The translations under genes were made by a program, and so were the position numbers. From positions 1 to 31,402 of the IMG/VR virus record IMGVR_UViG_3300021373_002232: 31,402 nt of DNA; one strand, 5' to 3'. Positions 13,801-22,392 of this stretch are shown here, one piece after another. The DNA is from a virus. Each line of letters opens with the position of its first letter. Position 1 is the stretch's first letter. A model generated the notes under the pieces. It worked only from the letters and a program-made list of their open reading frames with translations. It did no database searches and was not told the DNA's origin.

Positions 13801-16768
13801 GGCTCATGTAGCTGTACATCATGATGGCGCGTGCGGCCAGTTGACGGGCATTGCCTGTGCCAAGGTCTGCACGCAGCATCGTACTTTCGCGCTTCAGCAA
13901 GTCAGCATAAGTGTTGAGCGGCGTGCCCTCATCGATGAAGAGCTTGAACATCGCCTGTTCTTCAGCCGTTTCCGGCTTTGGCAGTTCGACGTCTGCAATA
14001 TCTTTAAGCTGTGGTGGGCCAGCAAAGGCAGCGTCCAAGCTGTACACTGTACCGGGTAGGTTCATCCGGTTAGTGTCAATCGGCGTTGCCTCTTTAACGG
14101 CAGCAGCCAGACGGGCGTACTTACCTTTGGTCGGCTTCTCTGCTGGCAGGAAGTAGGCCTTCCAGTTGGACGGGTCGAAGCGAGGTTCCATAACCTGCCC
14201 ATCGCGAGGAGCGCCAATAAGCTCACGGAAGCCATCACCACGCTCGATTTGGCCTCGACCTATCTGGCGCACTGGGCGATCAATCTTGCCGGGGCCAACA
14301 TAGGCCACGGTCAGGACGAGATCCGCTTTCTCGACCGGCAGGTCTGGATAAGACGCGGCACCGACACGATCTGCCGTTGCCCCTAAGTCAATGTGCGTCG
14401 TGCCATTTGCGTCGATGAACTCATTGATGGCGATCTCGCGTTGGGCTTGCTCTGCATCGCGAGTGACACGGTCGAGTTCATTGTTTTGGTGGAACTTAGC
14501 CAGCACCTCTTTGGCATCATCAAAGTCAGCGCCCGCAAATGAGCGGTCCAAAGTTGCGTCGTAGATAATGAAGTTGCCGCGATCAATTTCCTCAATGCGA
14601 CCGCTGCCCGTCAGAGCTTGCACCCGCGATCGGTTCATATACACAACGACACCATTTTGGGCCGTGATGCCTACGCCGCCGTCAGCGGCGGTCAATTCTG
14701 CAATCTCTTGTTTGCGCAGGCGGTTCACAAAAGCCATGGCCTGCGTGCGTGCCTCAGCTTCTTCCTTGCCACGGTTGATGAGCTGCTCGAGCTTCTCGTT
14801 GAACGCATCCTGTTCAGATGGAGCCAGATCGTCGTAGTTACGGACATCGGTAGCCATCGAACGTCCGTAAGCGTCATCCCCGACAATAACCTTTCCATCA
14901 CTGTCGAGGCTCTTCTTTGCCAGCTCTTCGGCGTAGTTTCGTGCCACGCTTGCACTCGTTGGAGGACGGAAGCCCTTGGCAAACATCCACTGGTAACGTC
15001 CCGGCTTTCGGGTCGTCCGACCTGTCAGCGGATCAATGTTGTCCGTCAGTGAACGACCAGCATTCTCGCTGGTGGCCATCTTTTCAGCAGACTTCGCCGT
15101 CCGGTCAGCAACACGTTCTGGCGTCTGACCAGAGATCTTGCGTCCTGCGAATATCTCATCCAGAGCCTGCGTGGCTGCATCAGCAGCTCCCGTACCCCCT
15201 CGCTGCAAAGCGGCAACACGCTGCTTCAATCGAGCGATCTCTGCGGGAAGGAGCTGGCTCACACGGTTCACCAGTGCAGTGCTATCGGCAACCAGAGCCT
15301 CTTCCAGAGCCTTGTTTGCAGCTCGGACGTCTTCGACAGGCAGGCCAGCAGCTTCTGCTTCTTTGGCGATGTTTGCTTCGATTGCAGCTTCGCTGACGGC
15401 TTCGCCTGTTGCGTCTTCAACTTTCTCTTTGTTGAGGACAGTCGAAACAGCAACTTCAGCCGCGCTGGGTGTCGATGCTTCTGCGGTCAGTGCGCGCTCT
15501 GCGAGGATTGCATCGAGATCGACTTTCGACAGACCAGCCGATGCTGGCGTGTTTGATAGTTGCTCACGGCGAATGACGTAAGCCTCGATCTCCGGGTCTT
15601 TATAGACGTTCTTTCTCTTATCCACAGACAGGTCGAGGCCTGCCTCGTCGGCCATTTTCTTCGCCTTGCTCGAAGGGTTGCCCTTTGGCTTAGTGTCCTT
15701 GGCCTTCGCGGGAGCAGCTTCTTCTGGAGCGTCAGTTGCCGCGCCTTCGGTCTGCGCGGGGGTAGCGGGTTCGCTGGCTGGAGCCGCCTCTGCTTGCTCT
15801 GGAGTAGCGGTACTGGTAGCCGCTGGAGCGTCTTCCGGCACGTCGAAGCCATCAAGATCGAATGTCGCCGCAGACGCCTCGAGGCTGTTTGCTTCTTCCA
15901 GCAGATCATCTTCAGCATCAAAATCGCCACGGGCTGCCGCCTCTGCTGCGTCACGGCGCAGCTCTGCGACTTCCTCTTGTGGTGTGATTTCTGGAGCTGA
16001 AACGGTGGGCTGCTCGGGTGCAGATGGAGCTGGCTGAGCAGGGCCGGGGCCAGTGCCTCGGATTGCACCCGAGATAGCGCCAGCCGTACCACCGATGCCA
16101 GCACCGATACCCGCACCAAACGCTGCCTCCCCGGCAACGTCAGCAGCCAATCGGCCAAAGCTAAATTGATCTTGCAGGCCGAGCTTGATGTCTACGTTCT
16201 GTTGGCCAACTGAGTAAACGCCCCCGAAGCCAGCGCCCAACACGCCTTCCGCCACAGCACCGCGTACAGCACCGGCACGAGCGCCTGCCATCGTGGTACT
16301 GGACCCTGCAAGACGTGCGGCTTGAACTGCTTTAACAACACCCTTACCACCAGCGCCGACAAAGCCACCCACAAAGTTAATCGGGTCGAGGATGAGCGCT
16401 TTACCGTAAGAGGGCAGAGCAGTGCCAGCGCCTACGCCGCCTGTCTGGAAAAAGGCAGGCAGCTTGTTGTGAGCGTCACGGAGACGGGCCTGACGCGCGC
16501 GGCTCTCAGGCGTAGCGGCCTCGGCTCGTTGATAAGCGTTGAAGGGGCCGACAGTGGCGTTCAGTTTGGAGAAGGTCTGGTCGTCGTAGAACTTACGCAT
16601 AAGCTCTTCGTCGTCAGATATGTAGATGCCCCGGTCTTCAAATTCAGCACGAACGTCCGCGATGACACGCGGGTCGCTCATGATGTCCTCGCCGCGAATG
16701 TCGGCGTAAGTGGTTTGTGGGGCAGAAGAAAGGGCCGAAGAACCCAGCAACGAGGATTTGCGGAACAT
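7844..16768 (-). CDS. Giant polyvalent virion protein (2974 aa) with zincin motif and ART-like region
   Basis: One uninterrupted frame of 2974 codons, more than a quarter of the window. Segments in order: an N-terminal charged part; a glycine/alanine-rich membrane-active stretch at about 115-240 (repeated GxxxG-like GAGIGAGIGG); a disordered Ala/Pro/Glu linker at about 240-380; helical regions; a metalloprotease motif H1097-E-M-A-H1101 with a downstream HE-V-F-A-N-M-F at 1151-1157, giving a likely third ligand E1152; a region at about 1820-2057 resembling an ADP-ribosyltransferase fold (LYVPVRKG, GLATYVSSEPDGA, then GYEGI and IAIFDSDQVRSL); and a C-terminal helical part with SIMYGRFAKEML and hydrophobic segments, typical of large polyvalent or internal virion proteins. 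It likely rides in the capsid and is ejected with the DNA. The ART assignment is tentative. GGAG precedes the ATG by 7 nt. Confidence 0.85.
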   Translation of the reverse strand: MFRKSSLLGSSALSSAPQTTYADIRGEDIMSDPRVIADVRAEFEDRGIYISDDEELMRKFYDDQTFSKLNATVGPFNAYQRAEAATPESRARQARLRDAHNKLPAFFQTGGVGAGTALPSYGKALILDPINFVGGFVGAGGKGVVKAVQAARLAGSSTTMAGARAGAVRGAVAEGVLGAGFGGVYSVGQQNVDIKLGLQDQFSFGRLAADVAGEAAFGAGIGAGIGGTAGAISGAIRGTGPGPAQPAPSAPEQPTVSAPEITPQEEVAELRRDAAEAAARGDFDAEDDLLEEANSLEASAATFDLDGFDVPEDAPAATSTATPEQAEAAPASEPATPAQTEGAATDAPEEAAPAKAKDTKPKGNPSSKAKKMADEAGLDLSVDKRKNVYKDPEIEAYVIRREQLSNTPASAGLSKVDLDAILAERALTAEASTPSAAEVAVSTVLNKEKVEDATGEAVSEAAIEANIAKEAEAAGLPVEDVRAANKALEEALVADSTALVNRVSQLLPAEIARLKQRVAALQRGGTGAADAATQALDEIFAGRKISGQTPERVADRTAKSAEKMATSENAGRSLTDNIDPLTGRTTRKPGRYQWMFAKGFRPPTSASVARNYAEELAKKSLDSDGKVIVGDDAYGRSMATDVRNYDDLAPSEQDAFNEKLEQLINRGKEEAEARTQAMAFVNRLRKQEIAELTAADGGVGITAQNGVVVYMNRSRVQALTGSGRIEEIDRGNFIIYDATLDRSFAGADFDDAKEVLAKFHQNNELDRVTRDAEQAQREIAINEFIDANGTTHIDLGATADRVGAASYPDLPVEKADLVLTVAYVGPGKIDRPVRQIGRGQIERGDGFRELIGAPRDGQVMEPRFDPSNWKAYFLPAEKPTKGKYARLAAAVKEATPIDTNRMNLPGTVYSLDAAFAGPPQLKDIADVELPKPETAEEQAMFKLFIDEGTPLNTYADLLKRESTMLRADLGTGNARQLAARAIMMYSYMSRVLPQGIIMPQGTRFAAYNALDAIFKGHNTKTLDVVKRILSGIQSDGAPTFARLGEVDAKDRSTVAGRYRAAAATTDEIGVEQQEFLSGGTIELNPDGQFHPAHVMLHEMAHWSVDYVLTPKVKGAFFAELANYIDDLGNLRLDKIGLSGAPQGLDVGKNFHEVFANMFTKWGSDKVFRRALSESRNTFFEKLKDVFRKLFDFFMSGGVPEQFDPMFSNILSDTQRLEYRLNDFDRPPKTNDGVHIRKRYGELTQLRNEWLEARDFGKSYEPVMRKFMRFVFGQTNTSAQNKYLADRAGGEVYGNNTGTFLPLKPIRFSLIRDMNELNDMTKTYATDERFASGLAAEQEDLLFTFNDYAPDVYERITREIDDDGLIGKLLTRMENRYAHEYQLKESGQSQQSRVRNRKRSERNKRDAAANQLTTGQVTDSVKQVKKDRAAQAVGSAFYKGNLEKGNEKFDAALDANDIPTDASMDELVNMFSFGAGDTMGKREKLIAQKMKRMADAEPPASKQRGKYDDGSTPRQLFRKMVLAADRNDLTDFYEILGAYQRAGGKENLAPQDSVVDNLRIREARQNGLSLDGISFSARPQLRSLQRKMQVRRDPEMTATMRQLFFRVMNMVGATNEQANGPIRNEVLANILGEEASQLGKAAMTDASASFKGMRSELRKIAQGLTRGTDDDPVRDVVRMAIRASNDMPFKSINGRPADDFMTDAVVELLAGRSNFENVFPQSPDRAAFLRSARSYMDRSAYLVNGLIANGDLKKSYPGLMKYGDMFASKKRPIASSYGVGAAVPPPVAADAFSEALEQGTEALRLGIQRFTKGAFNIMPNGLPAALYVPVRKGTPVDNNGRVQTEGMFGLATYVSSEPDGALSVKTADTMPRTKEGEERAADLIDRLELLDEKLLQLRGQQASAETSADAIDLRNEMVSLFEQREGMIQALVKTGKSFDDVAPVVTSASRVANFQQNAVYRADDELVRLMQSAVGQKDERALIQFGQSINESIDGDDLYNLAVDVLERSGMSESAARASINNDLMAAGYEGIIGTTERKGAALPVIAIFDSDQVRSLKSPDLLAAPDEDGVVKAGLGAEFWELVASDLKLPPSSAGAVEDYLRLNEVAPAVAEAVSNIVTNSRESTRSGMDRMFRSLFDGAEQRLNKAGMKKLADKFANFTAEHTRMTGNIIMPLLEGVKREGYGIVGLNNLPGMPANFLSKVGNYMTTAAQGNKVMGFAFKEPAPLQRIRAAMIDPSKTSELRNDQERQMFSALRDNFQGQLRRMKDAGILVGDLGPDYFPQVWNPEIVRRDEKGFKSLMFAYVKQERANAGTTISNDDAQAFADKVFNNITGNDTGVVDFDSPSSLIDSTDFSRLLRFHQAAPELLESAQKYQEQSLLATVVRYFDETERVIQQADHFGLNGHGIADYAKAAQLGEEGIIELLQTDKNFAANRTVIGPDGVQAAEGKETITISMLPPKAANDFGKEAVRVGRTDPAAARRILMDAYRGTRGEPPITYERRVDAIVDALADFKGVPAQIDPDDLNAIDGFAKLMMRRPADNASQAMRGTSRAFRAFQNVTLLSYATISSFSDIAMPIIRSGDFKAAWQGWSKYLGDKEYRDTIRRIGVAMDGITHERMAQLIGDGNNILQSTFFKLTGLTPWTNMQRAGAAAIGEHGLRHHMEAIKKMGIGAKDSPAYLRHKRELKKFGMTYEADQPIPKLGGGTDADHAFERAVIRFTDATIFSPKPHDMPLFASNPWGAMAYQLKSFSIMYGRFAKEMLVDETGEAWKAIRAGDYGTAAQYMKKPALLMTLGPAVAAGSIAGKDLVMARGGEEGKSVGINETTRFSNIVGPEWSDEQLDAIAGWYTTAFMQAGGLGLLGDIFRTTVEQADNGAYGRQRVAEAILGPTYGLVFGDGMSVFAGVADAGSELMGGDVTPGRQRQAIREVVGRTPFLGGNRVFKEGIVDGFKPTEGKSSGVGGSAYKRTTYGTTEF

Positions 16769-16790
16769 TAGAAAACTCCATTTGTTCCGC
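16760..16790 (-). promoter_or_regulatory. Hairpin enclosing the ribosome site of the giant gene
   Basis: On the transcript, GCGGAACA pairs with TGTTCCGC (arms 16783-16790 and 16760-16767). The GGAG ribosome site sits in the 15-nt loop and the last two bases of the ATG sit in the stem. This could damp or time translation of the giant protein relative to its upstream neighbours. Whether it folds in vivo is inference. Confidence 0.4.
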
Positions 16791-16822
16791 CGAGTATCGC
16801 TGTCGTGTTTTTAGTTGTCGTC

Positions 16823-19120
16823 CTAGTTGCCGGGAACGAGACGAGCGCCTTCTGGGAGGCCGCTGTCGTCTGCTCCAAATATGTCCATCTGAGTGACGTT
16901 TTTAATGCGAGGTGTAGCGCCAAACGCATCTTCAGCGATGAAACGATGCTGACGGGTGGCCTGACTGATGTACTTCTTGAAGTCACCTTGCAGCTCTGTG
17001 ACCTCACTGCTGGTGAAAACGCTGCTCATGTTAAGTGCAGTGGCGAATTGACTTTCAGCATCTGCAATAGCTCGGTTGTAACCGGGAAATTGCGACCACG
17101 CTTGCTGCTGGGCAGTGACCTCACGGGCAACCATGGCCATGAAAATTGGCAGCAGTCCCTTCTTGTTTTTGATTGGCGTGTTCTGAAGACCCGTGCCACG
17201 CTGAGCTTCAAAAGCATCGAATGCGGACGCCATGGCGCGGACAACGGCTTGCTGTCGGTCAGGTGACCCTTGGAGTAGCTCCCTGCTCAGGGGGGTCCGA
17301 CCAATCGATGAACGCCGAGACTGTCCAGAACTATCGGTGCTAAACTCCACCCCAATGCCATACCCGCCTAAAGCTTCAACAGCCGCAGACACCGTTGCAT
17401 CAGTGACTATTTCATCGGAGAGGTCGATTACTCGATCAGTCTCAGTGGCCTGACGGTCAATCTCAGCCTGTTCAGTCGGATCGACTTCTAATGATGGGTC
17501 ATTGGCAGCTTCGAGAATGGCGTTGATTGCGTCGTCATATAGGGCAGCCGCTGCCGCTGGGTTGTAGGCTTGATGTTCAGACGCAGGCAACAAGTCGAGC
17601 GCATAGGCTCCACCTGCCGCATAGATGGCGACAGGATCGTTTGCTGCCGTCATGGCTTTGAACCGCATCAGTTGCCCAGCCCGTTGCTCAGCGGCTTGCT
17701 TGCGGGCGTACAGCGTATTTCCAGCGGCTTTGACCTCGGCAACCAAGGCTTCCTGCATCTGGGCAATCTCTGCACCTTGATCAGCAAGCAAGTCATTGAC
17801 GCTCGTGAAGGTTTTTTCCTGCCGCAGGATCTGATCTCTTTGCCTTGCGACTTGACTGGTGTCGTATATGCCAGCGGAATTGAGCTGAGCTTCGAGTTCT
17901 GCCAACTGTTGCTCAGTGATGTTAGGCGTCATCGTGATGCCGCCATCGCCCATCACAAAGTAGGGACGCATGATCGCCGCAAACTCGTCCACCGCATAAG
18001 CTGGAACAACACGGTTGTTGAAGATGCCAGTGTTGTTCACCTCATCAGTCAGGATGTCCTCCAGCTTAATGGACTGTGCGTCTTTACCTTCGCCAACGCT
18101 AATCGCCATTTGATTTGCTGGACGCCCAACCAAAAGTCCGGCTTTGAAGGTTTCGGTGTCGAGTTCTGTTTCATAGCTGCGGTAGAACTCAGTGTCCTTC
18201 AACGCAGCAATGATTGCCGCATCTGAAGCCTGTGACCCACCAGCTCTTGCGACAGAGATCGCAGTTTGTTGGAGCGTCTCAAGTCCATTTGGACCCAAGA
18301 AATTATCCGGTCTCTTTTGATAGATGCCCTGCATGTCGGCGTTAAGCGACAACTGCAAACGAAGATCCACGGGGACTTGCGACGTGGCGGAACTTGCTGC
18401 GGAGGTTGGGGCTGAAGCCGGAGCTGAAGCCGGAGCCGGAGACGGCATGACTGGGCCAGCGTCTGACACCACAGCAGGTGACCGGCCAGAAGAGGCGGAA
18501 GGTGTTGACTGCGCCGTCATGGTCTGAGGAGCCATGCCTGTTTCGCTCAGGTAGTTGTAGCCGGGGAAGCGGTCGTCTGAGAGGTAGCGGTTGGCTGGGT
18601 CGCTGCGCCATTGATTGAACTGACTTGTCCAGCGGTATGCGTTGTCCGCCGCACGTTGCGAACTGATACGCTCGTTCTCTTCGACAATCGACGCCTGTAG
18701 GCCACGCGCCCACTTGAGGTTATCGGTGTTCACCTCCATGCCAGCAGCCGACAAAAGATCCTCGGGGTCTTTTTGGCCATTGGTATCCTTGATCATCTGG
18801 CGGACAAATGTCGTGCGCTTGACCTGTATGTCGAGGTCTTCAGCTTGACGCCTGCGCTGTTCGCGAAGTTCATCTTCCTGCTTCTTGCGCAGGTTATCGG
18901 CAGCCATACGTTGGATGGACATGCCATCAGGCAGAGCTACGGAGCCACCGGGTGTCGTGGAACCTAGCTGCTTGACCTTCGCATGAAAGTCCATGGCTGT
19001 GGCGTAGGGGTTTGACGCCTTCCAGCGCTCAAACTCTTCTCGGATGGCGGCACGCTCACTGCGGATTTCTTTCCGCCGTTGCCCCATCGCAAGGGATGCT
19101 TTGCCAACATTGTAAAACAT
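16823..19120 (-). CDS. Internal virion protein candidate
   Basis: A 765-residue protein. The N-terminal third is strongly charged and helical (REEFERWKASNPYATAMDF, KKQEDELREQRRRQAEDLD). It is followed by a proline/alanine/serine-rich linker at about residues 200-250, then a mixed helical C-terminal half rich in Ala, Gln and Asp (ALVAEVKAAGNTLYARKQAAEQRAG). No enzyme motif is visible. It sits between another coiled-coil virion protein and the giant gene, the position occupied by ejection or internal virion proteins in short-tailed phages. I chose ATG 19120, which overlaps the previous stop in TGATG and has GAGG 9 nt upstream. A TTG one codon earlier is possible. The function is assigned by position and composition only. 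Confidence 0.68.
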   Translation of the reverse strand: MFYNVGKASLAMGQRRKEIRSERAAIREEFERWKASNPYATAMDFHAKVKQLGSTTPGGSVALPDGMSIQRMAADNLRKKQEDELREQRRRQAEDLDIQVKRTTFVRQMIKDTNGQKDPEDLLSAAGMEVNTDNLKWARGLQASIVEENERISSQRAADNAYRWTSQFNQWRSDPANRYLSDDRFPGYNYLSETGMAPQTMTAQSTPSASSGRSPAVVSDAGPVMPSPAPASAPASAPTSAASSATSQVPVDLRLQLSLNADMQGIYQKRPDNFLGPNGLETLQQTAISVARAGGSQASDAAIIAALKDTEFYRSYETELDTETFKAGLLVGRPANQMAISVGEGKDAQSIKLEDILTDEVNNTGIFNNRVVPAYAVDEFAAIMRPYFVMGDGGITMTPNITEQQLAELEAQLNSAGIYDTSQVARQRDQILRQEKTFTSVNDLLADQGAEIAQMQEALVAEVKAAGNTLYARKQAAEQRAGQLMRFKAMTAANDPVAIYAAGGAYALDLLPASEHQAYNPAAAAALYDDAINAILEAANDPSLEVDPTEQAEIDRQATETDRVIDLSDEIVTDATVSAAVEALGGYGIGVEFSTDSSGQSRRSSIGRTPLSRELLQGSPDRQQAVVRAMASAFDAFEAQRGTGLQNTPIKNKKGLLPIFMAMVAREVTAQQQAWSQFPGYNRAIADAESQFATALNMSSVFTSSEVTELQGDFKKYISQATRQHRFIAEDAFGATPRIKNVTQMDIFGADDSGLPEGARLVPGN

Positions 19121-20577
19121 CAATAACCGCCTCGAACTTTGGAACCCGGATTACGGGCGTCAATCTGCTGTATCTGCCGGTAGGAAGGTGAACTGTAAGA
19201 ACTTCGGTTGCCTTCAAAAGATGAGGCCAGATCAGAGAGAGCATCGCCCAAACCAGTGAAGCCATCACCCTGTCTTTCTACCGCTGCGTTGGCGTTGCTG
19301 CCGTAAGCATCTGCAATGTTGCCATAGCCGGAAATTAAGCCACCCAGCATACCGGCAGGTGCGCCAAACGGCTGAGTGCGTGCAGTAGGCAGATTGAAGC
19401 TTTGTACGGCAGACGGTGCGTTGAGCTGCTGTCCAATCGCACTTGGAAGGCCACCAGAGAATTGCGCTGAGTTCAGACCGACCGGAGTGTTGTAATCGTT
19501 TGCGCTGCGGAACTGTGCATTCAAGATCGTGGAGTTGATCCCAATCGGAGCGCCAACATTCTCGGTGGGCAAGGTGTTCATCAGGCCGCGCCGCTGGTCG
19601 AAGCCAGCGAGGCCGACATTCGCTGTCTCGCCCATGATTGCATTCCGGGTGGCAATGTCGCGCTGGATGTCGTCAAACAACAGGCCACGCTCACCGGAGA
19701 TGTACGCCAGTGCTTGTTGCTCGGCCTGCATCTGCGAGGCAGCCAAGTCGTCTGCGAGACGCTGAGCCATGCGACTGCGGGTGTCGCCCGGATCGGTGGC
19801 TGCGATGCCACGACGGCGGAGGTCAGCCTCGTTGAGGCTGGCCATCTGCTCGATGACTTCGTCGTAGCTGTCTCGGGCCGTGTCTCGGTAGCGACCGACC
19901 TGCGCGTCGATCTGCTCTTGGGTCAACGGATCAAGACGACGAATGTCGCCAAGGCCTGACTGCACGTTGCGCAGCTCGTCTTGGAACCGGACAATCTGCC
20001 CGTCTAGTGCAGTACGGAAGACGCCCTCTTGCTCGCGCTCCGAACGGGCGATGCCTTGTGCGCGCTCAAACTGGTCAACGCTGTACTGGCGCTCAGCTTC
20101 TGCGCGGAATTGGTTGTCGTAGTATCGGCGCAGCTCTTCGTCACGTTCGCCTGCTGCAATCTGTTGCGCTCGAGCTAACTCGGCCAAGGCAAAGTCACGC
20201 TCCTCTGCGGCGATCTGCTGGTTCTGCAACATGAAGCCAAGCTGTTCGACCCGCTCTTGTGCGGCCTGCTTGTCTAAGAACTCTTGACGCTGGATGAAGT
20301 AATCACGCTCTTGCTGAAGCTGCGTGTTGTTCATCATGTACATGTCGAAAGCTTGCTTGCGCTCTTGGGCGGCAAGCTGACGGTTTAGCGCGTCCTGCTG
20401 GCGAGTGTACTGCTGCTCAGAATTGAAGGCATCACGTTGGAAGGCCAGAGCACTTCTCTGCATCCCGATGGCATCGTTCTGCTGATCGAAAGCCTGTTGC
20501 GCTTGTCGGCCTTGGGTCAGTGCGCCAAACAAGCCGAGGCCTGCTTGAATACCTGAGATGACGTTCCCGATGCTCAT
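19120..20577 (-). CDS. Coiled-coil internal virion protein candidate
   Basis: A 485-residue protein. Residues 1-25 are a small glycine-containing hydrophobic segment (GNVISGIQAGLGLFGALTQG). From about 26 to 290 it is one long Gln/Arg/Glu-rich helical region with little proline, predicted to be coiled coil (FDQQNDAIGMQRSALAF, ALAELARAQQIAAGERDEE). The C-terminal 180 residues are glycine/asparagine-rich and probably loosely folded. This profile matches internal core or ejection proteins that line the DNA path in podoviruses (inference). AGGAG lies 6 nt before the ATG. The stop overlaps the next start by 1 nt, so it is coupled to the 765-residue protein. Confidence 0.65.
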   Translation of the reverse strand: MSIGNVISGIQAGLGLFGALTQGRQAQQAFDQQNDAIGMQRSALAFQRDAFNSEQQYTRQQDALNRQLAAQERKQAFDMYMMNNTQLQQERDYFIQRQEFLDKQAAQERVEQLGFMLQNQQIAAEERDFALAELARAQQIAAGERDEELRRYYDNQFRAEAERQYSVDQFERAQGIARSEREQEGVFRTALDGQIVRFQDELRNVQSGLGDIRRLDPLTQEQIDAQVGRYRDTARDSYDEVIEQMASLNEADLRRRGIAATDPGDTRSRMAQRLADDLAASQMQAEQQALAYISGERGLLFDDIQRDIATRNAIMGETANVGLAGFDQRRGLMNTLPTENVGAPIGINSTILNAQFRSANDYNTPVGLNSAQFSGGLPSAIGQQLNAPSAVQSFNLPTARTQPFGAPAGMLGGLISGYGNIADAYGSNANAAVERQGDGFTGLGDALSDLASSFEGNRSSYSSPSYRQIQQIDARNPGSKVRGGY

Positions 20578-20586
20578 TCGTTACTC

Positions 20587-22392
20587 CTAGCCCAGACCCA
20601 GCGCTCGGCTGAACCCGGTGCCCATGTTGGCGTAATAATCGTCGTCCCGTCCAAGTTCGAGCGCTCGGAGATAAGCACTGTAGTCTTCGGGTGACATGAA
20701 CTGATTGTTGAAAGTACCACCGCCTTGACGCTGCATGGCTCTGCGCCGCTCCAGCTCTTGGCGAGCAATCCGTGCAGCCTCGTCTCGCTCGAGGTCAGAG
20801 CGGCGAGAGGAGATCTGGTCAGTCAGGCGTTGCAGCTCATCCGCCGCTACGCTCGCATCAAACAGGTCGCGCTGACCTGTCAGGTCTTTAAGAGCCTGCT
20901 CGAAGTCACGGATGTCGTCCGGGCGCGACAGGCGGGCGTTGGCCAGCTCATCGAGCTGGGCCTGTGCATTGGTCTCGATCTGACCCTGACGGCCACGGAG
21001 TTGGTCAGCAAGCTGAGCGTAGGTCTCGTCTTGGTTAAAGAGCTGCTGACGTAGCTCGTTGGCTCGGTCGCCCGTACCGTAGGGATCAAGGTTGTTCAGA
21101 GCGTCAGCAAGACGGTCGCGGATGTCGTAGACCTCGCTGGCGCTCTGAATGTCGCGGAGCTGGCGGCTGTCACTGATCGTCCCGTCTTCGTTTTGCGTAA
21201 TCACCATTGGGTTGAACGGCGCTCTCTGTACGTCCGCGCCGGGGACAGCAACCGGGTCGGTGCCGTAAAAGCCTTCCAGTGACGTCCCAATACCACCGAT
21301 GTCTTCGCCCAGCGCATTGAGGTCACGCATCCGGCGGTCGCGCAGGTTCTGTACGACTTCGCGGTACGGATCGGTCTGGCTGGCCAAGTCGCTGAAGTCG
21401 TAGTTCAGATCGACGTTGAGGTTAGGATCGGTAATGCTGTCGAGCTGGCTGGTCAGGTTGTCGAGCGCCTGCATGTTGCGGTAATCGACGTCGGTGTACG
21501 AGCGGCCAAAGTTGGTAAGGTTCTGCTCGGCTTCGCGGCGGGCAGTATCGACGATGCCTTGTTGGCGGTCTTGATCCATTCCGAGACGATTGATGTCGTC
21601 GAGGGCGAACTGGATTTGTGACTGTGGGCTGCGCAGGTCTACATCGAGGTCGGTGCGGTAATTCTGAGCTTGCAGCATCAGCTCGCGCAGGGCGCGCTCT
21701 GCGGCATCGAGGTCTTCGTTGACAGTGTAGTCGCCGTAGCCAGCGAGGCTCGTATTGACGCCCCGGCCAAACTCGTCAAAGCGGTTTTGCTCAGCGGCGC
21801 GCTGCTTCAGCAGGCCTTGGAGCTGCGAGCGGTATTGATCTGCACCACTCAGGCTCAGGCCACCAGAGGTGTCGCTGCTGTAGCGACCTGCTTGGTTGCC
21901 CAGCATGTCGAGCTGGCCAAGTGCTGCGTTAATTGCCGAGACGTCATTGATCCCGTAGCCACCGAGGCGAGAGCCAAGTGTGTCCAACTGGGTCTGTAGG
22001 CCACGCTGGTAGTCTTGGTCACGCTGCTCACTGTAGCGGCGATTGTCTTCCTCACGCTGACGACGCTGCTCATCCAGCCGTTGGCGCTCCAAGTCCATCT
22101 GGCTCGTGTAGTAGTCCGGTTGTGTCGGGCTGGTGTTAGAGGAGCTGTTACTAGAGCCAGCGCTTGAAGTGACGCTTATGCCGGAAGATTGAGATGGAGC
22201 CGGAGCCTTTCCTCCAGTTACCTGACCGCCAAACTTGGTGCCACCAAAGGCCTGTGGTGAGGACAGGTAGGGCGCGTCCAGCATCATCTGACCAGACTTG
22301 TCACGGAACATCGTGCTGCCGCTGGTAGGGTTGTAGGCAAAGTTAGACTTTGACTGGAACCCCTTTGGAAGAAGGCTCTCGTAAAAACTCAT
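20587..22392 (-). CDS. Coiled-coil structural protein, unknown role
   Basis: A 601-residue protein. The first 95 residues are Gly/Ser/Pro-rich and likely disordered, with a serine-asparagine run SSAGSSNSSSNTSPTQP. The remainder is long, Gln/Arg/Asp-rich helices (DLERQRLDEQRRQREEDNR, LTDQISSRRSDLERDEAAR). No enzyme motif, signal or membrane segment is visible. Composition and neighbourhood (first of three consecutive helical proteins upstream of the giant gene) suggest an internal virion or tail-interior component. Its ATG overlaps the stop of the fibre gene in TAATG, so the two are coupled. Function is inferred from position. Confidence 0.65.
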   Translation of the reverse strand: MSFYESLLPKGFQSKSNFAYNPTSGSTMFRDKSGQMMLDAPYLSSPQAFGGTKFGGQVTGGKAPAPSQSSGISVTSSAGSSNSSSNTSPTQPDYYTSQMDLERQRLDEQRRQREEDNRRYSEQRDQDYQRGLQTQLDTLGSRLGGYGINDVSAINAALGQLDMLGNQAGRYSSDTSGGLSLSGADQYRSQLQGLLKQRAAEQNRFDEFGRGVNTSLAGYGDYTVNEDLDAAERALRELMLQAQNYRTDLDVDLRSPQSQIQFALDDINRLGMDQDRQQGIVDTARREAEQNLTNFGRSYTDVDYRNMQALDNLTSQLDSITDPNLNVDLNYDFSDLASQTDPYREVVQNLRDRRMRDLNALGEDIGGIGTSLEGFYGTDPVAVPGADVQRAPFNPMVITQNEDGTISDSRQLRDIQSASEVYDIRDRLADALNNLDPYGTGDRANELRQQLFNQDETYAQLADQLRGRQGQIETNAQAQLDELANARLSRPDDIRDFEQALKDLTGQRDLFDASVAADELQRLTDQISSRRSDLERDEAARIARQELERRRAMQRQGGGTFNNQFMSPEDYSAYLRALELGRDDDYYANMGTGFSRALGLG

